This document shows positions 6,242 through 11,155 of a stretch of DNA of 11,155 nucleotides, piece after piece. The stretch covers positions 1-11,155 of the forward strand of contig QMSN01000017.1 in assembly GCA_003650865.1 (NCBI GenBank), in the 5' to 3' direction. This DNA comes from Thermoprotei archaeon (lineage in GTDB: Archaea > Thermoproteota > Methanomethylicia > Nezhaarchaeales > WYZ-LMO8). Under the pieces are notes generated by a model. The model was not told the origin of the DNA. It ran no database searches and was given only the letters and a program-made list of their open reading frames with translations. The position numbers and the translations under genes were made by a program. Each line of letters begins with the position of its first letter. Within the stretch, counting starts at the first letter, position 1.

Positions 6242-7669
6242 TCAACCACCACGTGCAAGCCTCAAACCCATAGTCTCGTCCAGAAGCTTCAGGAAGACGT
6301 CGCAGCCCTCTTCTGGAATTATAGCACCAGCTGCTACAGCGTGACCTCCACCACTACCTCCAACCTTCTCAGCTGCCTCCTTGACCAGAGGGCCTATGTC
6401 AACACCTCTACGCGAAAGGGATTCGTGAACTCTAACTGAGACCTTAATCCTCCCATGCGAAGACGTCGTTAGAGAGACGAGTGGTCTACTCACATCACAC
6501 ATGTATGATGATAAAACTATTGACGACACCGCTCCCAAAACCCTGTCGTCAACTAATCCGCTCAGCTTTAGCACCTGTATGTTGTTGAGAAGCCTTATGT
6601 AAGAGGGGTCATTGCGTATTAGCGATAGGTACTGCGCCAACCTCCTCCTGTACTCGAGCGATATGGCTTCAGCCTGGCTTAGAGCCCTCTCCCTATCGCC
6701 AAGCCCAATGGCCAGCCCCACCCCATGCCTCTTAAGCCTCCCACACGCATTGAGTAGCTGAGCGTACTCGTGGGCATACCTCAACGGCGAGGATTCAGCC
6801 TCAAAGAGGAATTCGTAGGTGAAACCGAAGAGGGAGTCCACAGCTTGAGGATTTATGCCCTTAGCCAAGAGGTGCTTGATGAGTGCAGTGGCAAGCCTAG
6901 ACTTCTCCTCAGGACGTAGGTCTCCATAGGTCATAGGGGAGCCGTCAGCCTTCTTCGCCGGTATACCGGTCACTTCAAGGAAACGCTGGCACGCCGCTTC
7001 ATCGTATGTTAGACCTGGGAGCAGGGGGTCAACTGTGTACATGAGTGACTTTACAAGAGGATATCTCGGAACTCCGTAGAGCCTCAAGCCAGAGGAGCTC
7101 GAGATCCACCCCTTACTCATAGCCTCTTCAACTATGAGCTTATTCGGGCCTACAAGACCGTTAGGCGCGCTATCCTGCCTATCACCGACTGCTCCCGTCA
7201 CAGCGAGATAGGCCATATCGTGATCTACTAGGTTCAAGTGCTTGGCCACGAGGTACGCTAAGCCTGAAGCACTTATCTCTCTCCCACCGTTAATCCCAAC
7301 TAGGTGAGGATTTACCTCCCACGTGTCCTCTACCTTCACCTGTCCCCTTAGAGGTTCATGGTGGTCTAGCACGATGGCTGGCGTGAAGCCCATCTTAGCT
7401 ATACTCTCTATGGACGAGCTCCCCAAGTCCGTGAACACGTAGAAGTCTCCTCTAGGCAGGGACTGTAGAGATAGCTCGTCCAGCTGATCCACAACCCTTA
7501 TCACGAAGTCCCTGTCGAGCTTCATGAGTAGCCTGGCAATTATGGAGGCAGAGGCCAAGCCGTCGGCGTCGTAGTGAGTCACCAAGACGTAGAGGCCTGA
7601 GGCCTCCCTCAGCTTTTCAGCTACTCGTGAGGTAAGGCCGCTTAAAGCTGAGAAGTTGCCTCCACTCAC
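6242..7669 (-). CDS. recJ: RecJ/GAN-family DHH-DHHA1 nuclease (RecJ/Cdc45 relative)
   Basis: Single-strand exonuclease family; archaeal members include the GINS-associated nuclease and the Cdc45-like proteins of the replicative helicase. The 475-aa protein keeps all metal ligands: H32/D34/D36 in THYDADGLAS, D81 in FTDLGSS, the D102-H103-H104 triad in LDHHEP, and D163 in GAVGDRQD. A middle section (~200-350) links to a DHHA1 domain with GGSGGGHAVAAG at 437-448. It therefore looks catalytically competent, unlike the inactivated homologues described in some Crenarchaeota. The start is GTG 7669, 28 bases after the uS15 stop, with no good Shine-Dalgarno; no better in-frame start is nearby. The neighbours uS15 and pcc1 suggest a conserved housekeeping operon. 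Whether it acts in replication, repair or RNA decay cannot be told from sequence. Confidence 0.88.
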   Translation of the reverse strand: MSGGNFSALSGLTSRVAEKLREASGLYVLVTHYDADGLASASIIARLLMKLDRDFVIRVVDQLDELSLQSLPRGDFYVFTDLGSSSIESIAKMGFTPAIVLDHHEPLRGQVKVEDTWEVNPHLVGINGGREISASGLAYLVAKHLNLVDHDMAYLAVTGAVGDRQDSAPNGLVGPNKLIVEEAMSKGWISSSSGLRLYGVPRYPLVKSLMYTVDPLLPGLTYDEAACQRFLEVTGIPAKKADGSPMTYGDLRPEEKSRLATALIKHLLAKGINPQAVDSLFGFTYEFLFEAESSPLRYAHEYAQLLNACGRLKRHGVGLAIGLGDRERALSQAEAISLEYRRRLAQYLSLIRNDPSYIRLLNNIQVLKLSGLVDDRVLGAVSSIVLSSYMCDVSRPLVSLTTSSHGRIKVSVRVHESLSRRGVDIGPLVKEAAEKVGGSGGGHAVAAGAIIPEEGCDVFLKLLDETMGLRLARGG

Positions 7670-7697
7670 AGGTTAAACCCATATCGTGAGACCTATT

Positions 7698-8144
7698 TTA
7701 AGGTATTAAGCTTATCTTCTCGGGCTTGTAGCTCCAGTCAGGCGGTAGAACTCCCCTCCGCTTGTAGTACTTAGCTAGCCTGTGTATCTTCGACTCAACG
7801 AGCTGAAGCCCCCTGAGCGAGAAGTAATCCTTAGGATGCTCCTCAAGGTGCCTCCTAATCCTTATAGCCCTTCTAATGAGGTTTCCGAGATCCTCAGGTA
7901 TCTGAGGGGCTAAGCCCTTCTCAGCGAGCACCTGCGTTATCTTCTTGCCTATAATGCTCTTCGTGAGGGCTATTCCATGTTGATCCCTCAACAGGATCCC
8001 TATCATGGAGGGTGGATAGCCCTTCTTGGCGTACTCCACTATGAGCGAGACCACTTCGTCCTCCGATATCTTCAGCTTAGCCGCTACATCGCTGGTAATG
8101 GGCCTAGTCGAATGTGACTTTCCCTTCTTCTTGTTCTTACGCAT
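7698..8144 (-). CDS. rps15: 30S ribosomal protein uS15
   Basis: Small-subunit protein that binds the central domain of 16S rRNA early in assembly. At 148 aa it is the long archaeal/eukaryotic form: a basic N-terminal extension (RKNKKKGKSHSTRP, 2-15), the GYPPSMIGILLRDQHGIA block (42-59), and the conserved RNA-binding core with DYFSLRGLQLVESKIHRLAKYYKR (106-129) ending in LPPDW (133-137). The frame is open back to 8207, but the 21 extra residues are hydrophobic and unlike the family. ATG 8144 is chosen because it gives the expected N-terminus and has AAGGTGG nine bases upstream. It heads the uS15-RecJ-Pcc1 run and is divergent from the XTP diphosphatase gene. Confidence 0.95.
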   Translation of the reverse strand: MRKNKKKGKSHSTRPITSDVAAKLKISEDEVVSLIVEYAKKGYPPSMIGILLRDQHGIALTKSIIGKKITQVLAEKGLAPQIPEDLGNLIRRAIRIRRHLEEHPKDYFSLRGLQLVESKIHRLAKYYKRRGVLPPDWSYKPEKISLIP

Positions 8145-8153
8145 AGCCCTAAG

Positions 8154-8160
8154 CCACCTT
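8154..8160 (-). promoter_or_regulatory. Shine-Dalgarno of uS15
   Basis: Minus-strand AAGGTGG, nine bases upstream of ATG 8144. It supports the internal ATG over the longer open frame that reaches 8207. Confidence 0.5.
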
Positions 8161-8179
8161 AACCCTACTCTAACAGCTA

Positions 8180-8196
8180 GATATACATAAATATTG
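8180..8196. promoter_or_regulatory. Shared A/T-rich divergent promoter core, uS15 / XTP diphosphatase
   Basis: The 66-base spacer between the two divergent starts holds one A/T-rich block (GATATACATAAATATT and flank). Read on the minus strand it gives TTTATGTATATC, placing initiation near 8161, just ahead of the uS15 Shine-Dalgarno. Read on the plus strand, TACATAAA lies about 26 bases before 8211-8217, which would give a leaderless mRNA for the diphosphatase. The block is the only TATA candidate for either direction; the exact initiation points are inferred. Confidence 0.5.
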
Positions 8197-8210
8197 CGTG
8201 TGATCACTCT

Positions 8211-8789
8211 ATGCCTATGGTACGCAACCTAAAGTTCGTGACTGGGAACCCTCACAAGGCAAGAGAAGCCATGAGCATCTTAAGGGAGTTGGGAGTAAAC
8301 GTTGAGGTGAGGATACTTAAAGTTGTGGAGGTGCAGGCAGACGACATAGTAGAGATCGCCTCATTCAGAGCTCACAGGGCATACGAGGTCATCCGTGAGC
8401 CCCTAATAGTCGAGGACGCAGGCCTATTCATAGAGGAGCTGAAGGGGTTCCCAGGTCCCTACTCCTCTTATGTGTTTAAAACCATAGGCAATGAGGGTAT
8501 ACTGAAGTTGATGAAGGACGTCAGTAACAGAAGAGCCGTCTTCAGGTCTGCTGTGGCCCTCCACGATGGAGATCGCGTCACGGTGTTTATAGGTGAAACT
8601 TGGGGGGTGATAGCGCGTGAAGCTAGAGGTGACTCGTGGGGGTTCGACCCCATATTCGAGCCCGACGAAGGTGGAGGGCTGACGTATGGAGAGATGACGT
8701 CTGACGTCAAGAATAGAATATCGCATAGGAGGAGAGCCCTCGAGAAGCTGGCCAGCTATATCTTGAGGACGAGTTCTCTAAACATTTAA
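8211..8789 (+). CDS. rdgB: XTP/dITP diphosphatase (Ham1/RdgB family)
   Basis: Cytoplasmic house-cleaning enzyme that hydrolyses ITP, dITP and XTP to monophosphates plus pyrophosphate, keeping deaminated purines out of DNA and RNA. The 192-aa length is standard. Motifs in order: FVTGNPHKAREA (9-20) at the nucleotide-binding N-terminus, VEDAGLFIEELKGFPGPYSSYV (67-88) including catalytic acidic residues E68/D69, WGFDPIFEPD (143-152) and the C-terminal KNRISHRRRA (167-176). ATG 8211 is taken as start; ATG 8217 is two codons in and equally possible if the mRNA is leaderless. It is divergent from uS15. aIF5A follows after 56 bases with its own likely promoter. Confidence 0.94.
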   Translation: MPMVRNLKFVTGNPHKAREAMSILRELGVNVEVRILKVVEVQADDIVEIASFRAHRAYEVIREPLIVEDAGLFIEELKGFPGPYSSYVFKTIGNEGILKLMKDVSNRRAVFRSAVALHDGDRVTVFIGETWGVIAREARGDSWGFDPIFEPDEGGGLTYGEMTSDVKNRISHRRRALEKLASYILRTSSLNI

Positions 8790-8845
8790 AAGCCCCTGAG
8801 GACAAAATCATCTCTGATTTAAAAGGGGTTTGAGAGGGATTTAAG
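8790..8845 (+). promoter_or_regulatory. aIF5A promoter region with TATA-like box
   Basis: The best TATA candidate is TTTAAAAG at 8818-8825, preceded by CTGA. Its centre is about 25 bases before GTG 8846, so transcription could begin at or next to the start codon. The same octamer also occurs at 8785-8792, straddling the stop of the diphosphatase gene, and a related GATTTAA lies at 8838-8844. A weak pairing between AGCCCC (8791-8796) and GGGGTT (8825-8830) exists, but there is no T-run, so no terminator is called. AGAGGG at 8833-8838 is a possible Shine-Dalgarno if the leader is longer. Confidence 0.45.
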
Positions 8846-9244
8846 GTGTCGAGGCGCCCTGTAGATGCGGGTTCGCTGAAAACCGGGTCCTTCATAGTGA
8901 TAAATGAGGAGCCTTGTAGGATAGTCGAGGTCGAGAAGTCCAAGCCTGGAAAGCACGGTTCAGCCAAGGTGCGCATAACAGCCCTAGGCATATTTGATGG
9001 GGTCAAGAGGAGCATAGTGGTCCCAGTAGACCAGAAAGTAGATGTGCCCATCATTGAGAAGAGCGTGGCTCAAGTAATATCGATGACGCCCACGACGATA
9101 CAGCTCATGGATCTTTCCACTTACAACGTGTACGAGATAGTCAAGGATACCGTCGAGCCCGAGATAGTGGAGAAGCTCACAGTAGGCTCTGAAGTTGAGG
9201 TTTGGGAGATCCTTGGAAGGAAAAAGGTAATGCGAACCCGCTGA
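8846..9244 (+). CDS. eif5A: Translation initiation factor aIF5A
   Basis: Archaeal homologue of eIF5A/EF-P, which binds the ribosomal E site and relieves stalling during peptide bond formation. It has 132 aa in two domains: an N-terminal SH3-like barrel with the hypusination loop KPGKHGSAK (33-41), where K36 is the lysine expected to be modified by deoxyhypusine synthase, and a C-terminal OB-like domain from about residue 70 (VDVPIIEKSVAQVISM onward). The opening ending in LKTGSFIVINEEPCRIVEVE (11-30) is diagnostic. GTG 8846 is the start: it gives the normal N-terminus with no longer alternative needed. NAD kinase begins 30 bases after the stop, so the downstream genes may share this promoter. 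Confidence 0.96.
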   Translation: MSRRPVDAGSLKTGSFIVINEEPCRIVEVEKSKPGKHGSAKVRITALGIFDGVKRSIVVPVDQKVDVPIIEKSVAQVISMTPTTIQLMDLSTYNVYEIVKDTVEPEIVEKLTVGSEVEVWEILGRKKVMRTR

Positions 9245-9274
9245 GCCAAGATACTGAGCTTCAGAGGCTCTTAG

Positions 9275-10150
9275 GTGGGAGCGTTAAGGTTGCTGACGGT
9301 GGGGGTAACCGGGAGGAGAGACCTCAAGAAGGTGTTGAAGCTAGTTGAAGACCTGCTTCTTCACTTGGAAAAGCAGGACGTAAAGGTACTGGTGGATCGA
9401 GACCTAGCTTTATCTCACCCAAGCGAGAGAGTTAGAGAAGCTGCGGGGGACAACAAGGCAATCAGGAGGGCTGACGTAGTCGTAACTATAGGCGGCGACG
9501 GCACGATACTGCGTGCAGTCAGAAAGTTTGGTGCACCCCTAAGGGTTCTGGGCGTCAACATGGGCTCCATGGGCTTCCTCTGCGAGGTCGATCCTCCTGA
9601 GGTCTTTTCAGCTCTAGACAAGATCATAAGGGGTGAGTACAGAGTACAGAGGGCCCGCATGTTATCCCTGTTCATCGACGGTGTATGCAGGGACTACGCG
9701 TTAAACGACGTGTTCGTGTTCACCCCGAAGCCAGCGAAGGTCATAGACTTCAAGGTCGACGTGGATGGAGTGGAGGTCTTCAGCGGGAGGGCTGACGGGG
9801 CGTTGATATCAACCGCCGTTGGATCAACTGCCTACGCCATCTCGGCTAACGGCCCCCTCATAGATCCAGAGCTCGACTGCTTGGAGCTGGTGATCATGAA
9901 CCCCCTAAACCTCGGCGTCAAGCCATTCATATTTTCAAGCAGCAGCACTGTGCGAGTAACATTCCCACCTAGGAGCAGGCGTGGAGCAGCTGTGTACTGC
10001 GACGGTGTGTTGACCGCCGTGGTCCAGAAGAAAAGTGTGATTGAGGTTAAGCTATCCGAGCTCTACGTGGACTTCTTGAGAGTTAAGGAGGTCAGAAGCA
10101 CGTTTTATAGAAAGTTCTACGAGATTCGTATTCGTGGAGAGAGGAGGTAG
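9275..10150 (+). CDS. nadK: NAD kinase
   Basis: Phosphorylates NAD (and often NADH) at the 2' hydroxyl to make NADP(H). The 291-aa protein shows the diphosphate/phosphate-binding GGDGT at 73-77, VNMGSMGFL (94-102), the Asn-Asp pair at 144-145 in LNDVFV, and the family signature GSTAYAISANGP at 183-194, with a late DG at 243-244. The N-terminal strand RLLTVGVTGR fits the start of the Rossmann-like domain. GTG 9275 is preceded by GAGG about eight bases upstream; TTG 9290 would remove part of the first strand and is less likely. It follows aIF5A by 30 bases, and its final 17 bases overlap nob1. Metal and phosphate-donor preference (ATP or polyphosphate) cannot be read from the sequence. Confidence 0.95.
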   Translation: MGALRLLTVGVTGRRDLKKVLKLVEDLLLHLEKQDVKVLVDRDLALSHPSERVREAAGDNKAIRRADVVVTIGGDGTILRAVRKFGAPLRVLGVNMGSMGFLCEVDPPEVFSALDKIIRGEYRVQRARMLSLFIDGVCRDYALNDVFVFTPKPAKVIDFKVDVDGVEVFSGRADGALISTAVGSTAYAISANGPLIDPELDCLELVIMNPLNLGVKPFIFSSSSTVRVTFPPRSRRGAAVYCDGVLTAVVQKKSVIEVKLSELYVDFLRVKEVRSTFYRKFYEIRIRGERR

Positions 10151-10673
10151 TAGACCTAAGGAGCCCTGCATAGCCGTCTTAGACGCCACCGCTGTGCTTT
10201 GCGGGGGGCTCGAGGTCTTAAGGGAGAAGCTCTGTTATACCGTGCCTGAGGTCCTAGAGGAGGTCAAGACGACTAGGCATAGAGCGCACCTCGAGGCCTT
10301 CATGGATCTAGGCCTACTGAAAGTATCGACGCCTCCAGGCTCCTACGTGAACAGAGCTTTAGAGGCCGCTAAGCGCACAGGGGACTACGAGAGGCTTTCG
10401 AAGACCGACCTTCAAGTTATAGCCTTGGCGCTTCAGCTATCAGAGGAGCGTGGAGAGAGCGTGGAGCTTGTGTCAGATGACTACGCAGTTCAAAACGTGG
10501 CGTCGCACTTAGGCGTGAAGTACAGGAGCTTGAAGGTTAGGCCCATAAAGCTCAGGGTGAAGTGGGCCTACAAGTGCACCGCCTGTGGAAGCATACAACA
10601 GGAGTACGTCGAGGTTTGCCCCATATGTGGCCACAAGATGAGGAGAGTGTCGTTGAGGCGCGAAGAAGTATGA
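10134..10673 (+). CDS. nob1: rRNA maturation endonuclease Nob1
   Basis: PIN-domain nuclease that cuts at the 3' end of pre-16S rRNA (D site) during small-subunit maturation. The 179-aa protein has a PIN domain with acidic metal ligands D17 (VLDATAVL), E39/E42 (VPEVLEEV), D92 in SKTDLQVIALAL and D115/D116 in VSDDYAV, then a zinc ribbon with C148-x2-C151 and C162-x2-C165. That domain order is typical of archaeal Nob1. GTG 10134 overlaps NAD kinase by 17 bases and gives ~12 residues before the first PIN strand. A strong GGAGGT lies at 10143-10148, inside the gene, with no ATG/GTG/TTG in frame at a suitable distance after it. The next gene starts within the stop codon (ATGA). Confidence 0.93.
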   Translation: MERGGSRPKEPCIAVLDATAVLCGGLEVLREKLCYTVPEVLEEVKTTRHRAHLEAFMDLGLLKVSTPPGSYVNRALEAAKRTGDYERLSKTDLQVIALALQLSEERGESVELVSDDYAVQNVASHLGVKYRSLKVRPIKLRVKWAYKCTACGSIQQEYVEVCPICGHKMRRVSLRREEV

Positions 10674-11155
10674 AGCCTCGCTACAAACCATCTGAAGCTG
10701 CCCTTAAAGTCCTGTCCTCGATATACGGATCTGAAGTTGAGAGAGTTGTGGAAGCACTCTCGTCGCCGGGAGAGTGGTACACGATCAGGGTCAACACTCT
10801 TAAGGCACCTCCAGATGAGGTCGTGAATGCCCTACTGGAGATGGGGCTTGAAGCCAAGCTTGTGGCTGGCGTTGAGGAGGCAGTTCAGATAAGGGTTCTA
10901 GGGCCCTTCGACGTGCTCGAGCTCGAGAAGAAGGTCGTGGTTGACAAGCCTACAGCCGAGTCTGTAATGGTTGGAGCTGACGTCTACATCCCCGGCGTCA
11001 AATCCATGAAGGGTGTGAGGCGAGGCGACGAAGTGTCCGTCGTCAGCCCGCGAGGAGACCTCGTAGCCGTCGGCAGAGCGGTCATAGATGGCAGGGAGCT
11101 TTTCAGGTTGAGGAGGGGTTTAGCTGTCGAGAACTTAAAGTCACCCTACAAGATA
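10670..11155 (+). CDS. PUA-domain Nop2/Sun RNA cytosine-5 methyltransferase, NSUN6-like (5' part)
   Basis: Partial: 162 codons from ATG 10670 run to the window edge without a stop. The visible part is the non-catalytic N-terminus: an initial helical region with SPGEWYTIRVNTLK (32-45), where RVNTLK is the start-of-domain motif of Nop2/Sun (RsmB-type) methyltransferases, followed by a PUA domain at about 88-157 (VVVDKPTAESVMVGADVYIPGV, then RRGDEVSVVS and GRAVIDG). A PUA domain inserted near the N-terminus is the NSUN6 arrangement, and archaeal NSUN6-like enzymes are known to methylate C72 of tRNA acceptor stems. The SAM-binding motifs and catalytic cysteines lie beyond the window, so activity cannot be judged. 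ATG overlaps the nob1 stop by 4 bases (ATGA), pointing to coupled translation. Confidence 0.87.
   Translation, partial: MKPRYKPSEAALKVLSSIYGSEVERVVEALSSPGEWYTIRVNTLKAPPDEVVNALLEMGLEAKLVAGVEEAVQIRVLGPFDVLELEKKVVVDKPTAESVMVGADVYIPGVKSMKGVRRGDEVSVVSPRGDLVAVGRAVIDGRELFRLRRGLAVENLKSPYKI

Noticed and set aside
8145..8207. N-terminal extension of uS15 (21 extra residues in the open frame up to 8207)
   Set aside because: The extra residues are hydrophobic, unlike the family, and overlap the promoter core; ATG 8144 has a Shine-Dalgarno and gives the normal basic N-terminus.
8790..8845. C/D box guide RNA or hairpin terminator in the spacer before aIF5A
   Set aside because: A GATGAT-like element on the minus strand lacks a matching D box and spacing; the AGCCCC/GGGGTT pairing has a long loop and no T-run.
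8424..9054. Three minus-strand open frames across the XTP diphosphatase and aIF5A genes
   Set aside because: Each is antisense to strongly recognised proteins and shows no family resemblance.
9415..9675. Minus-strand 86-codon frame opposite NAD kinase
   Set aside because: Antisense to the GGDGT and VNMGSMGF region of a clear NAD kinase.
1..11155. tRNA, rRNA, CRISPR array, insertion sequence, toxin-antitoxin or defence genes
   Set aside because: Both strands were scanned by eye: no repeat-spacer pattern, cloverleaf, transposase motif or terminal inverted repeat was seen, and coding space is filled by recognised genes.

Overview
The window is compact archaeal chromosome: about a dozen and a half genes packed end to end, no gene-free stretch longer than about 75 bases, and frequent GTG/TTG starts. 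Archaeal hallmarks are ribosomal proteins eS1 (S3Ae) and a long-form uS15, translation factor aIF5A with a hypusination site, a KEOPS Pcc1 subunit, the PIN/zinc-ribbon nuclease Nob1, a RecJ/Cdc45-family DHH protein and A/T-rich TATA-like boxes just upstream of genes. Base composition looks uniform, near 50% GC. Protein style and gene order suggest a thermophilic TACK-type archaeon, but this is an impression from the sequence alone.

Left arm (34-3695, + strand): a chain of overlapping or nearly touching genes. It encodes a DUF3194-type small protein, a NrnA/RecJ-like DHH-DHHA1 phosphoesterase, two ECF-transporter ATPases (EcfA-type) and the membrane coupling protein EcfT. No substrate-binding S component is present here. 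The EcfT gene runs 56 bases tail-to-tail into a radical SAM gene on the other strand.

Middle (3640-8144, - strand, read right to left): uS15, then an intact-looking RecJ-family DHH protein, then Pcc1, ribosomal protein eS1 and finally an uncharacterised radical SAM protein related to the bacterial TIGR03960 type. The uS15-RecJ-Pcc1-eS1 order is a translation/tRNA-modification/replication neighbourhood seen in other archaea. eS1 has its own TATA-like box and a strong Shine-Dalgarno in front of a TTG start.

Right arm (8211-11155, + strand): a 66-base divergent spacer separates uS15 from an XTP/dITP diphosphatase gene. This is followed by aIF5A, NAD kinase, Nob1 and the first 162 codons of a PUA-domain Nop2/Sun (NSUN6-like) RNA cytosine-5 methyltransferase that leaves the window. 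From NAD kinase to the methyltransferase the genes overlap by 17 and 4 bases, so they are probably co-translated.

Most of the window is housekeeping: translation, RNA modification, nucleotide pool cleaning and vitamin/metal uptake. No mobile element, CRISPR array, tRNA, rRNA or defence system is visible. The least understood parts are the radical SAM protein, the DUF3194-DHH pair joined to an S-less ECF module, and the divergent ABC signature in the second ECF ATPase.
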